Positions 6,340 to 15,129 of a stretch of 64,000 bases of DNA are shown here, in pieces (position 1 is the stretch's first letter; each line of letters starts with the position of its first letter). This stretch comes from an uncultured Bacteroidia bacterium (GTDB lineage: Bacteria > Bacteroidota > Bacteroidia > NS11-12g > UBA955). Where the stretch lies: assembly GCA_943788195.1 (NCBI GenBank), contig CALSPH010000001.1:433673-497672 (forward strand). Direction: 5' to 3'. The translations under genes were made by a program, and so were the position numbers. The notes beneath the pieces are model-generated. The model ran no database searches and was not told the origin of the DNA. It was given only the letters and a program-made list of their open reading frames with translations.

Positions 6340-8556
6340 TTATTTCACAAATAACATTTCTCTGTATTTAGGAATTGGCCAAAGATCATCACTTACCAAT
6401 TGCTCTAGTTTATCACTGTTGTATCTTATTTTTTCAAAATAAGGTTTTACCTTATTGGTATAAGCAATGGCTCTTTTCTTGATATCAGCAATCTTATTGG
6501 CTTTTTTACGCTCTTCTACCATTGCTTCAGTTTCATGCACCATTTGGTTAATGTAATCACTCACCCGTTCAATTAAAGCTATTTGAGTGCTAAGTTTATC
6601 TTTTTTAATACTAGCAGCGGTTAATTGAGCTACGTTGCGACTCAATAGTTCTTGATACCTTACTGCAGCTGGAACCACTTGAGTAAAAACCATATCACCT
6701 AAAACACGTGCTTCAATTTGAAGTTGCTTTACAAAATCTTCATACCGCACCTCAAGTCGTGCTTCAAGTTCGGTTTCAGTGAAAATATTGTTTTCTGAAA
6801 ACAGCTTTTTTGATTTAGGAGTAAGATAAGCTTTCAACGCTTCGGATCCGTTTTTAATATTATTTAATCCGCGTTTTTTGGCTTCAATAACCCATTCATC
6901 TCCGTAACCGTTTCCAGCAAATACTACTTTATTTACATCTGGCATGTAAGAACGCAACACTTCCTTAATTACATCATCTGTTTTTCTTCTCCCTTTCGAG
7001 TTACGATCTACAGTCGCTTTAAATTTATTCAACTGATCTGCAACGATAGTATTCAAAACAATCATTGGATTTGAGCAATTATCGGATGAACCAACGGCTC
7101 TAAATTCAAACTTGTTGCCCGTAAATGCAAATGGACTTGTTCGGTTTCTATCTGTATTGTCCAGAAGAATTTCAGGAAGGTTTACTATACTCAACTTTTC
7201 AATTTCCTTTTTACTAGGTCTTCCTCTCTGTGCTTTTTTATCTTCTTCAAACTCTTTCAATACTTTTTCAAGTAAGGTTCCAATAAACACAGAAATAATT
7301 GCCGGTGGTGCTTCATTGGCTCCCAATCTGTGATCGTTACCTACTGATGCAATACTTGCGCGTAATAAATCGGCATGATCATTTACTGCCTTGATGGTAT
7401 TGATAAAGAAAGTTAAAAACTGAAGGTTTTGTTCTGGGGTATTTCCAGGTTTCAATACGTTAACCCCTTTGTTGGTGATTATACTCCAGTTATTATGTTT
7501 TCCAGAGCCGTTAAGTCCATCAAATGGTTTTTCATGCATTAATACTTTAAGACCGTGACGTGCAGCCACGTTGCGCATTAAATCCATTAACATGGTATTG
7601 TGATCCACTGCTAAATTAACTTCCTCAAACATAGGAGCGCATTCATATTGTCCAGGAGCCACTTCATTGTGTCTGGTTTTCAACGGAATACCAAGTTTTA
7701 ATGCTTCGGTTTCAAAAGCAGTCATATAATCATATACTCGCTCAGGAATTGAACCAAAATAATGGTCATCCAACTGTTGTCCTTTTGCAGGTGCTTTTCC
7801 TAAAAGGGTTCTACCAGTTAATAAAAGATCTTGGCGATTATTAAATAGCGCTTCATCTACCAAGAAATATTCTTGTTCTACACCCAATGATATATTGCAA
7901 TTATTTACTTCAGAATCAAAATATTGAGCAACAGAAACAGCCGCATCATTAATCGCATCTACAGATTTAAGTAGTGGCACTTTATAATCCAATGCTTCTC
8001 CGGTGTATGCAACAAATACGGTAGGTATACAAAGGGTTTTTCCGCTGGCTTTTTCAATAATAAATGCGGGCGAAGAAGGGTCCCAAGCGGTATAGCCACG
8101 TGCTTCAAATGTATTTCTAATTCCACCATTTGGGAAACTCGATGCATCCGGCTCTTGTTGAACTAAACTTGCTCCAGAAAATATTTCGATGCCTTTACCA
8201 AAGCCCGTGGGTTCGAAAAAACTATCGTGTTTTTCTGCAGTACTGCCACCTCTAAGTGGTTGAAACCAGTGGGTGTAATGGGTAACTCCACGAGCCATCG
8301 CCCAATCCATCATGCCATCAGCAATTTCATCTGCGGTTTTTCGATCTAGTTTATGATCTCCAGCAACAGCTTCTTTCAGTTTAAGGTATGCATCCTTGGA
8401 TAAGTATTTCTTCATCAACTTGAAACCAAATACATTGGTTGCGAAAATATCTGAGATTTTTTTTGGCTTCAGATTCGTATTAACTGCGGCTCTTTGACCG
8501 ATTATTTCAATTGCTTTTTGACGTGTTGCTCCCATAATGAGTGCAATAATACGCAT
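6340..8556 (-). CDS. glnN: Glutamine synthetase type III
   Basis: This 738-residue protein matches the large type III glutamine synthetases of Bacteroidota and cyanobacteria, which make glutamine from glutamate, ammonia and ATP as dodecamers. Visible signatures are HYTHWFQPLRGGSTAEKHDSF near residue 100, NGSGKHNNWSI (glutamate/ATP site), NDHRLGANEAPPAI, and a C-terminal region typical of type III. Length fits the family (about 730). The start is uncertain: the ATG at 8556 gives MRIIALIMGATRQ, while the ATG at 8535 gives MGATRQKA, which is closer to family starts. It converges with the comM remnant, 15 bases apart. No hairpin is visible between them. Confidence 0.95.
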   Translation of the reverse strand: MRIIALIMGATRQKAIEIIGQRAAVNTNLKPKKISDIFATNVFGFKLMKKYLSKDAYLKLKEAVAGDHKLDRKTADEIADGMMDWAMARGVTHYTHWFQPLRGGSTAEKHDSFFEPTGFGKGIEIFSGASLVQQEPDASSFPNGGIRNTFEARGYTAWDPSSPAFIIEKASGKTLCIPTVFVAYTGEALDYKVPLLKSVDAINDAAVSVAQYFDSEVNNCNISLGVEQEYFLVDEALFNNRQDLLLTGRTLLGKAPAKGQQLDDHYFGSIPERVYDYMTAFETEALKLGIPLKTRHNEVAPGQYECAPMFEEVNLAVDHNTMLMDLMRNVAARHGLKVLMHEKPFDGLNGSGKHNNWSIITNKGVNVLKPGNTPEQNLQFLTFFINTIKAVNDHADLLRASIASVGNDHRLGANEAPPAIISVFIGTLLEKVLKEFEEDKKAQRGRPSKKEIEKLSIVNLPEILLDNTDRNRTSPFAFTGNKFEFRAVGSSDNCSNPMIVLNTIVADQLNKFKATVDRNSKGRRKTDDVIKEVLRSYMPDVNKVVFAGNGYGDEWVIEAKKRGLNNIKNGSEALKAYLTPKSKKLFSENNIFTETELEARLEVRYEDFVKQLQIEARVLGDMVFTQVVPAAVRYQELLSRNVAQLTAASIKKDKLSTQIALIERVSDYINQMVHETEAMVEERKKANKIADIKKRAIAYTNKVKPYFEKIRYNSDKLEQLVSDDLWPIPKYREMLFVK

Positions 8557-8635
8557 TTAAATAAAAGTATTAAAAACAAATACACTTTTAAGCACGCATT
8601 TTGTAATTAAATATCAACATATGGGCCTATTTAAA

Positions 8636-9508
8636 CTAAATATGCCTATTTACAAAAGAAATAATGAGGTTAATGGTTGTTTTCTTTTCGGTAAAGGGTA
8701 CTAAATGGCCCTTTTCCTTCCAAGAATACGTTTCTAGGATACTATCTTGGAAATGAGCGGTTGAAAAAGCTAAGTTGACATATGGAACTAATTTGTCCTC
8801 GGTGCCATGAATGTGATACAAGGGAGTAGATAATTTATTCCAATCGTTTTCGATGCTTTTGAGCTCATCGGCATGACGATATTTTTCGGATGCACTTACG
8901 CGCCATGCTCCAGAAAAAATCCAGCGTGTGGCCTTCCAGTAGGCTAGCTTTCCTCCAGGGAAATACTTTTCATTCTCTGGATCCATTGCTGGGGCTATCA
9001 TGATACTTCCAGCAATCTGATCCCCTAGCTGAATGGCTGACCTTGCCACTATGGGTCCACCAAAGCTGTGCCCAATTAGAAACACTTTGCTTTTTTGGGC
9101 AAAAGTCAAAGCTAAGTCGGCCAGCAAACCAGCTTGTTTGTTCAGTGAGGTGTAATGTCCATAATCGGAGTAACCATAACCAAAACGATCTACAACAATG
9201 AGGTTAAAATGTTGGTTTAGGCTGGTATCTTTAATATAGCCTGAAAATGATGTGGCAGAACCTGGAGCACCATGCACAAAAATCAATGTCGGCAATGAAG
9301 GGTTCCGTTCATAATGTAAATAGCGAAATGTTCTGTTCTCAAAAGTGTCATGAACGACATTTACCTCAATTTCCGATTCTTTAAATTCAGCCTGAAACTT
9401 TTTTGTGCTTCTGCGCATATTCATGCATCCCGTAAAAATAATAAGGAATAGGGCAAGCCCAACAATACTTATCAATGTAACTTTCATAAAGCGCCTAATT
9501 ATTTTCAT
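8636..9508 (-). CDS. Alpha/beta hydrolase, probably a lipoprotein
   Basis: This 290-residue protein has the alpha/beta-hydrolase fold with its triad visible: nucleophile Ser in GHSFGG, Asp in HGTEDKLVPY, His in EKGHLVPF, and the oxyanion motif FVHGAPGS. The N-terminus (MKIIRRFMKV then a hydrophobic stretch ending FTGC) reads as a lipoprotein signal with the lipidated Cys near residue 28. The ATG at 9508 is used; an upstream TTG would add three residues. The substrate is unknown; the family includes esterases, lipases and haloalkane-type hydrolases. It stands alone, transcribed divergently from the CAP-domain gene. Confidence 0.85.
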   Translation of the reverse strand: MKIIRRFMKVTLISIVGLALFLIIFTGCMNMRRSTKKFQAEFKESEIEVNVVHDTFENRTFRYLHYERNPSLPTLIFVHGAPGSATSFSGYIKDTSLNQHFNLIVVDRFGYGYSDYGHYTSLNKQAGLLADLALTFAQKSKVFLIGHSFGGPIVARSAIQLGDQIAGSIMIAPAMDPENEKYFPGGKLAYWKATRWIFSGAWRVSASEKYRHADELKSIENDWNKLSTPLYHIHGTEDKLVPYVNLAFSTAHFQDSILETYSWKEKGHLVPFTEKKTTINLIISFVNRHI

Positions 9509-9658
9509 CCTATGCAATGAATTAGCAAATTTCTTAATTTGAAGGTAAATTCGAGTTAATATTTGTTAAAAACAACTATTATTCGTTTAATTCCATGCGA
9601 ATATATAATTTGGTTCCTTTTTTGCGTTAGAATAGTAGTGGGTCGATTTATTTCATAT

Positions 9659-10672
9659 ATGCTTATTTTTGTATTGCTTGCTTTGTTTGCAGGTTCCACA
9701 AAAGATAATATTACCGAGGATCGTCTCAAGATCAGGAATTTAATCAAGGGTAAGGAGCATCAAGGTATTGCACTTTCCATATCTAGGTATATCGATAAAT
9801 ATGGTACAGATGGAGAAGTAAAGCAATTTCAAATCCAATGGTATAGACAATTGAAAAAAGATCATTTCGATTCTTCTATATTAACCACAAGGATGGTTAA
9901 ATATAAGGAAGCCCCAGTTAAAGGGAGATGTTCAGCAGGCGAACTGGATACCATGGAATTCTATTCTTTTAAGCAAAACTTGAATTTTGTACGCTTGATT
10001 GCTGGTTTATCGCCCGTTCAAGATATTGATAAGGAATCGAGTGTAAATTGCCAAAAAGCAGCATGGTGCCTGACAGCAAACAATAGAATTACCCATAATA
10101 TTCCTAAGACATATAAATGCTATACACCTGGCGCTGCCTCAGCAGCTTCTCGGGCCAATTTATCGTATGGGTACTCGGCAGGAAGAGCGCTTCTGGGCTT
10201 ATTAAGAGACGAAGGTTCATCCAATATTTCTGTAGGTCATCGCAGGTGGTTGCTGAACCCATCGCTGACATTTCCGGGATATGGACTAACGGATAAAGTT
10301 ATGGTGGTTCAGGTCTTTGGGCAAAAAAGCAATTTCAGGAAGGTATACAAAGATTTAGCCGAGTATGAAGAACGAGGCATCGCATGGCCGGTTGCTGGAA
10401 TTCACCCAAAATTTCTGGCGACCAAGCGTTTTTCATTTTCACTTGCCAAGGCTAGTTTTAAAAACTGTACCATTACGGTTCGTAAAAACGGGAAGCTTAT
10501 CTCCATTAAACGCTATCCTCTCAAGCCAAATTTCGCTAACCCAACAGTAGTTTTTGAAGTGAATGACTTTCCAAAGGACGGAGACTTGTATCAAATCTCG
10601 ATTCGGAATGTGCTGGCAAAAGGAAATGTGAAAAAGAATTTCACGTATAGCACCACCATTAAGGACCTTTAG
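9659..10672 (+). CDS. Exported CAP (SCP/PR1-like) domain protein
   Basis: The protein (337 residues) carries a CAP superfamily domain: FVRLIAGLSPV, a helix with NCQKAAWCLTANNRITHNIP, and the signature GHRRWLLNP followed by a glycine-rich turn. The ATG at 9659 gives a compact signal peptide (MLIFVLLALFAGS); the TTG at 9563 would add 32 residues of a second hydrophobic stretch and is less likely. A C-terminal beta-rich module of about 90 residues follows. CAP proteins are secreted and often bind lipids or act as peptidases, but no function can be assigned here. Its stop overlaps the convergent lipoprotein gene by four bases. Confidence 0.75.
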   Translation: MLIFVLLALFAGSTKDNITEDRLKIRNLIKGKEHQGIALSISRYIDKYGTDGEVKQFQIQWYRQLKKDHFDSSILTTRMVKYKEAPVKGRCSAGELDTMEFYSFKQNLNFVRLIAGLSPVQDIDKESSVNCQKAAWCLTANNRITHNIPKTYKCYTPGAASAASRANLSYGYSAGRALLGLLRDEGSSNISVGHRRWLLNPSLTFPGYGLTDKVMVVQVFGQKSNFRKVYKDLAEYEERGIAWPVAGIHPKFLATKRFSFSLAKASFKNCTITVRKNGKLISIKRYPLKPNFANPTVVFEVNDFPKDGDLYQISIRNVLAKGNVKKNFTYSTTIKDL

Positions 10673-10860
10673 TTTTTGTTCATTTTATCTTTCCAGTACT
10701 TTTCTACTGAATCGGCTTTTTCTTGATCACTGCGCTCCAACTCTTCTAAATCAAATTCAGTATCTTTTGTGGTTTGATCAACATCGGTATTAGAACTACT
10801 AGAACATCCAAGTAGGACGAAACTAAAAATAAAGAGTGTGGATTTAAAAGAATGGGTCAT
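10669..10860 (-). CDS. Small lipoprotein downstream of der
   Basis: This 63-residue protein starts MTHSFKSTLFIFSFVLLGC, a clear lipoprotein signal with the lipobox VLLGC. The mature part is a short acidic, helical segment (FDLEELERSDQEKADSVEKY) after a Ser-rich linker. The ATG at 10860 is chosen to place the signal at the N-terminus. It follows der by seven bases and is probably the last gene of the sucD-era-der transcript. The function is unknown. Confidence 0.6.
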   Translation of the reverse strand: MTHSFKSTLFIFSFVLLGCSSSSNTDVDQTTKDTEFDLEELERSDQEKADSVEKYWKDKMNKN

Positions 10861-10867
10861 AACGGCT

Positions 10868-12175
10868 TTATTTTTTTCGGAAGTAAATACTGATGGGCAC
10901 ACCATTGAAATTAAATTTTTCTCTAATCCTGTTTTCTAGATAACGGGCATATGATTCAGGGATATACTGTGGTAAATTACAGAAAAACGCAAATGCGACC
11001 GAACGAGATGGCAATTGAGTTGCATATTTTATTCGAACATATTTGCTTTTTTTCGCAGGGGGTGGATATTGTTGGATAAGCGGAAGGATGAAATCATTTA
11101 ATACAGAGGTTGGAATTTTGCGCTGCATATTTTCATATACGAGAAGTGCATCATCCAAAGCTTTACTTATGCGCTGTTTTGTCAAAGCACTTATAAAGGT
11201 AATGGGCACATCGGTGAATGGCGTAATGGAATCATAGATTACTTCTTCGGCCTGTTTGTGCGTATTGTTTTCTTTATCTTCAATTAAATCCCACTTGTTT
11301 ACCAAGATTAGAATCCCTTTGTTATTCTTTTTCGCAAGACCGAACAGAGCCATGTCTTGGGCATGCATACCCATGGTAGCATCTAACATTAAAACACAAA
11401 CATCTGAGTTTTCAATGGCTTTAACGGATCGCATTACAGAATAGAATTCAATGTCTTCATTTACCTTGGCTTTCTTTCGTATACCTGCAGTATCAATAAG
11501 AATTAAATTTTTACCGAATGCCTTGTATTCACTGTGAATCGTATCACGTGTTGTTCCCGCAATATCGGTAACTATATTTCGATCATTATTTAGTAGTGCA
11601 TTAATGAAAGAGCTTTTACCCACATTGGGTCTGCCAATCACGGCTATTTTTGGCAAGTTGCTTTCAACTTCTTCCTCTTCTTCAGGAAGACAAGCAATCA
11701 ATTCATCTAAAAGTTCACCGGAACCACTTCCTGTTATTGCAGAAATTGGGAAAAGCTTTTCATATCCAAGGGCATAAAATGGGAAAATATCATCATGGCG
11801 CTGTGGGCTATCCACCTTATTAATGGCAAGCAATACGGGTTTTTTACTTTTTCGTAGAATTTTAGCGAACTCTTCATCCAACGGCATCAAATCGGCAGTG
11901 ACATCAACTACAAAAATCAAGGCATCTGCTTCTTCCATAGCAATTTTGACCTGGTTTCGAATTTCCTTTTCGAAAACATCGTTGCTTTTTGGTACATACC
12001 CTCCGGTATCAATCACCGTAAATTGATGGGTCAACCATTCAGCTTTACCATAATGCCGGTCTCTTGTAACACCACTTACATCATCAACAATAGCCTTGCG
12101 TTGTCCAATCAAACGATTAAACAAGGTGCTTTTGCCGACATTAGGTCTGCCTACTATGGCTACTACTTTACCCAT
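10868..12175 (-). CDS. der: Ribosome biogenesis GTPase Der (EngA)
   Basis: This 435-residue protein has two GTPase domains in tandem, the hallmark of Der: Walker A GRPNVGKSTLF at residues 8-18 and GRPNVGKSSFI near 180, DTGGY and DTAGI switch II motifs, and NKVD and NKWD specificity motifs. A C-terminal KH-like domain ends the protein. Der binds the 50S subunit and is needed for its late assembly. It abuts era with no gap, so the two GTPases are made together. The start MGKVVAIVGRPN fits the family. Confidence 0.97.
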   Translation of the reverse strand: MGKVVAIVGRPNVGKSTLFNRLIGQRKAIVDDVSGVTRDRHYGKAEWLTHQFTVIDTGGYVPKSNDVFEKEIRNQVKIAMEEADALIFVVDVTADLMPLDEEFAKILRKSKKPVLLAINKVDSPQRHDDIFPFYALGYEKLFPISAITGSGSGELLDELIACLPEEEEEVESNLPKIAVIGRPNVGKSSFINALLNNDRNIVTDIAGTTRDTIHSEYKAFGKNLILIDTAGIRKKAKVNEDIEFYSVMRSVKAIENSDVCVLMLDATMGMHAQDMALFGLAKKNNKGILILVNKWDLIEDKENNTHKQAEEVIYDSITPFTDVPITFISALTKQRISKALDDALLVYENMQRKIPTSVLNDFILPLIQQYPPPAKKSKYVRIKYATQLPSRSVAFAFFCNLPQYIPESYARYLENRIREKFNFNGVPISIYFRKK

Positions 12176-13060
12176 TTATTTTTTTTTGTTATAGCCAAAA
12201 CGTTTGAGTTGAACTTCATCTTTTCTCCAATCCTTTTTAACCGACACTTTCAGGTCTAAAAAGATCTTTTTTCCAAAGAAGTTCTCACATTGTTTACGTG
12301 CTCTTGTACCGAATCCTCTAATTCCAGTGCCTCCGGGTCCTACCAAAATTCCTTTCTGCGATTGTCTTTCGGCAAATATGGTTGCCACAATCTTGATGAT
12401 TCTGGGCTCCTCTTTGAATTCAATCACCTCTACTTGGGTTGCATAAGGTATTTCTTGTCTGAATTGCTCAAAGATGGCTTCACGGATCATTTCTTCCACG
12501 AAAAAACGCTCTGGCTTATCTGTAAGTTGATCTTTTGGATAGAATGGCGGATGATCTGGAATATGAACTAAAATCTCTTCGATGAGTTTTTCACGATCCA
12601 AACCGTTTAATGCCGATATGGCAAAGACATTTTCAAAAATATCTAGTGCTTGATATTTTGCAATAATTGGGATAATCTTTTCTTGATCAGACAGATCACA
12701 TTTGTTAATCAATAAATAGGCTGGGATTTCAGATTTCCTTAGTTGTTCGATAATATCATCGGGTAAATCTGGATCGTCCATAGAAACCATTGCCAGAATC
12801 AAGTCGGAGTCTGTAAATATTTCACCCACAAAATCCATCATCTTCTCTTGAAGTTTATAGGATGGTTTAATTACACCAGGAGTGTCAGAGATAATGAGTT
12901 GATAGTTTTCATCATTCATAAACCCAAGGATACGATGACGTGTAGTTTGGGCCTTTGCTGTAATAATACTTAGGCGTTCACCAACAAAGGCATTGCTGAA
13001 TGTAGACTTGCCAACATTAGGTTTGCCCACTATTCCAATAAATCCTGCCTTATGTTCCAT
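12176..13060 (-). CDS. era: GTPase Era
   Basis: This 294-residue protein has the Era layout: GTPase domain with GKPNVGKSTF at residues 11-20, DTPG in switch II, and NKCD as specificity motif, then a KH RNA-binding domain with VGPGGTGIRGFGTRAR near residue 245 and the tail LDLKVSVKKDWRK. Era binds the 3' end of 16S rRNA and checks 30S maturation. In the KH loop the usual GKGG is GPGG, a small departure. It is 11 bases downstream of sucD and directly joined to der. Confidence 0.97.
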   Translation of the reverse strand: MEHKAGFIGIVGKPNVGKSTFSNAFVGERLSIITAKAQTTRHRILGFMNDENYQLIISDTPGVIKPSYKLQEKMMDFVGEIFTDSDLILAMVSMDDPDLPDDIIEQLRKSEIPAYLLINKCDLSDQEKIIPIIAKYQALDIFENVFAISALNGLDREKLIEEILVHIPDHPPFYPKDQLTDKPERFFVEEMIREAIFEQFRQEIPYATQVEVIEFKEEPRIIKIVATIFAERQSQKGILVGPGGTGIRGFGTRARKQCENFFGKKIFLDLKVSVKKDWRKDEVQLKRFGYNKKK

Positions 13061-13071
13061 AACGGAGTGTT

Positions 13072-13956
13072 TTAAATTGAAGCCCTAGTTTGTAGCACTT
13101 CAGCCATTTTTTCGCCAATGAGTGCAGGGGATGCAACCACATGAATTCCACATTCTTCCATGATTTTCATTTTAGCTGCAGCAGTATCTTCTGCTCCGCC
13201 AACTATTGCTCCAGCGTGTCCCATTCTTCTTCCTGCAGGTGCTGTTTGACCAGCAATAAAACCAACTACAGGTTTGCGCATATTATCTTTTAACCATCTA
13301 GCGGCTTCTGCTTCCATACCGCCACCAATTTCACCAATCATAATGATTCCCTCTGTCTCAGGGTCATCCATCAATAACTCTACAGCTTGCTTGGTTGATG
13401 TGCCAATAATTGGATCTCCACCAATTCCTATAGCGGTAGAAATACCCAACCCACTTTTCACTACTTGATCCGCAGCTTCGTATGTTAGTGTACCAGATTT
13501 AGATACTACTCCAATATTACCTTTTTTGAAAATGAAACCAGGCATAATGCCCACTTTTGCTTCATCTGGAGTTATTATACCTGGGCAATTTGGTCCAACT
13601 AAAGTGCATTTTTTGTCTGAAAGATAATCTTTAGCAACTACCATGTCTGCTACTGGAATTCCTTCTGTGATGCAAACGATAACTTTAATACCAGCATCTG
13701 CAGCTTCCATAATTGCGTCAGCAGCAAACGCAGGGGGTACAAATATGATACTTACATTAGCAGAAGTACTTTTAATTGCTTCGGCAACTGTATTAAAGAC
13801 AGGGCAATTTAAGTGAGTTTGTCCACCTTTTCCAGGTGTAACACCACCTACAACATTCGTCCCGTATGAAATCATTTGTTCAGCATGAAACGTACCCTCG
13901 GTTCCAGTAAACCCTTGAACTATTATTTTTGAATCTTTATTTACTAATACACTCAT
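13072..13956 (-). CDS. sucD: Succinate-CoA ligase, ADP-forming, alpha subunit
   Basis: This 294-residue protein is the alpha subunit of succinyl-CoA synthetase in the TCA cycle. It shows the CoA-binding Rossmann domain ([25 protein letters not shown]), the ligase region ([12 protein letters not shown]) and the active-site histidine loop [11 protein letters not shown], where His is phosphorylated during catalysis. The beta subunit gene sucC is not adjacent, which is common in Bacteroidota. It heads an operon with era, der and a small lipoprotein and has a good promoter upstream. Confidence 0.97.
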   Translation of the reverse strand: MSVLVNKDSKIIVQGFTGTEGTFHAEQMISYGTNVVGGVTPGKGGQTHLNCPVFNTVAEAIKSTSANVSIIFVPPAFAADAIMEAADAGIKVIVCITEGIPVADMVVAKDYLSDKKCTLVGPNCPGIITPDEAKVGIMPGFIFKKGNIGVVSKSGTLTYEAADQVVKSGLGISTAIGIGGDPIIGTSTKQAVELLMDDPETEGIIMIGEIGGGMEAEAARWLKDNMRKPVVGFIAGQTAPAGRRMGHAGAIVGGAEDTAAAKMKIMEECGIHVVASPALIGEKMAEVLQTRASI

Positions 13957-13995
13957 AATATCCTATTAATTTTTGTATCCTCATTAAGGGGAGTG

Positions 13996-14029
13996 CAAAT
14001 CTAACAATACTTGCCTAATTTTGTCCAAA
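13996..14029 (-). promoter_or_regulatory. Promoter of the sucD-era-der operon
   Basis: On the minus strand TTTG (14029-14026) is followed after 22 bases by TAGATTTG (14003-13996), matching the Bacteroidota TTTG/TAnnTTTG promoter. The -7 box is 39 bases before the sucD ATG, leaving an ordinary leader. It overlaps a TAATTTTG box facing the other way. Confidence 0.55.
14016..14023 (+). promoter_or_regulatory. -7 box of the YbjN-like gene
   Basis: TAATTTTG is a perfect TAnnTTTG and ends 12 bases before the ATG at 14036. No TTG lies 17-23 bases upstream. It overlaps the divergent sucD promoter, so the two may compete for polymerase. Confidence 0.4.
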
Positions 14030-14035
14030 AGTTTA

Positions 14036-14491
14036 ATGGAATTAAAAGAGCAATACGCATTAATGGAAGAGGCCATTGAGCATTTAGGAGTGAAACCCGA
14101 AGATGCAAGATGTGAGGATGAAGGCCAATGGCTGGTTTATAGGGGAGATTTAGAACTATATATAGACGTATGGGAAGAGCCTGCAAGCGAGTGGACCTAT
14201 CATCCTGGTGCACATGATACAGTCACATTTCAAGTGGTTTGCCCAATTAGTAAAATGCCCAGCGATGATAAATTGCTCTTTTTTTATGAGGATCTCTTGC
14301 AGATGAACTTTTATACGCACTTTGTGTCATTTGTGATTAACAAAAAAGAAGGTATGCTAACTTGTGCTTTCAAAAGAGTAATGTCTAATATCACAAAATC
14401 AGATATAATTGAGGCTATTGATGCCACAGGCTACTATTCTAGCCTAGCATGGAAAATGCTCAACCAACCATATGAGTTAGAAAAAGTGTAA
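14036..14491 (+). CDS. YbjN-domain (type III secretion chaperone-like) protein
   Basis: This 151-residue cytoplasmic protein has the mixed alpha/beta pattern of the YbjN / CesT-like chaperone fold: an N-terminal helix (LKEQYALMEEAIEHLG), strands with WLVYRGDLELYIDVWEE and VTFQVVCPISKMP, a central helix (LLFFYEDLLQMN) and a C-terminal helix. The ATG at 14036 is chosen over the TTG at 14021, which lies inside the promoter box. Family members act as small adaptor proteins of unclear role. The call rests on pattern, not on a catalytic motif. Confidence 0.6.
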   Translation: MELKEQYALMEEAIEHLGVKPEDARCEDEGQWLVYRGDLELYIDVWEEPASEWTYHPGAHDTVTFQVVCPISKMPSDDKLLFFYEDLLQMNFYTHFVSFVINKKEGMLTCAFKRVMSNITKSDIIEAIDATGYYSSLAWKMLNQPYELEKV

Positions 14492-14517
14492 TATTTTTCA
14501 GTTCAGACAACCTTTCA

Positions 14518-14589
14518 ATGCAACCTCTCGACTATACCAGTGAATTGAACCTGAGAAGGGATGAAAATGATGCAAGTGAATGGGCATAA
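14518..14589 (+). CDS. Possible leader peptide overlapping the sigma factor start
   Basis: An ATG at 14518 opens a 23-codon frame rich in charged residues that ends with TAA at 14587-14589, overlapping the sigma factor ATG at 14580 by ten bases. Such an overlap could couple translation of the sigma factor to this peptide. It may equally be chance. Confidence 0.2.
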   Translation: MQPLDYTSELNLRRDENDASEWA

Positions 14590-15129
14590 AGTCAAAAGAG
14601 CAAAATATAGTAAAACGATGTTTGCAAGGAGACCAGAAAGCCCAAAGGCAGCTTTATCAAACCTATGCAAATAAGATGTTTGCCGTTTGTTTACGGTACG
14701 GGTCTGGCAGGCAGGATGCCGAAGATATTTTGCAAGAAGGGTTTATAAAGGTTTTTAAAAACTTAGAAAGGTTTCAATTCAAAGGTTCTTTTGAAGGTTG
14801 GGTACGCAGAATCATTGTAAACTCCGCTATTGAGCATTATAGAAAAAATCTCAAGTGGAAATACACCGAGGAACGCGCAAGAAGTAAATATCGCTTCTAA
14901 AGAAATAGGAGTCATTCAAGCATTAAATTCGGATGATTTAATGAAACTGGTTCAAAAGCTACCCGTTGGGTATCGAACGGTTTTTAACCTATTTGTAATA
15001 GAGGGATATGCACACCAAGAGATAGCGGAAATGCTAGATGTTAGTGAAAGTACTTCTAAAACCCAGTTATTTAAAGCAAGAGCCGCACTAAAAGTAATGA
15101 TAGAACAACTTGAACAACAAGAACAATAA
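14580..15129 (+). pseudogene. ECF RNA polymerase sigma factor, split by a one-base frameshift
   Basis: The first frame (from ATG 14580) gives sigma region 2: LYQTYANKMFAVCLRYG, the DAEDILQEGFIKVF motif and FEGWVRRIIVNSAIEHYR, then stops at 14900. A different frame continues with region 4: KLVQKLPVGYRTVFNLFVIE and the helix-turn-helix HQEIAEMLDVSESTSKTQLF, ending at 15129. Removing one base near 14874 joins the halves into a normal protein of 182 residues. ECF factors direct RNA polymerase to stress or envelope genes and are held by a membrane anti-sigma factor, here the next gene. The break may be real, a recoding site or a sequencing error. Confidence 0.85.

Noticed and set aside
14830-15129. 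Separate small regulator gene with a helix-turn-helix
   Set aside because: It is region 4 of the sigma factor whose region 2 lies just upstream in another frame; together they make a normal-length ECF factor.
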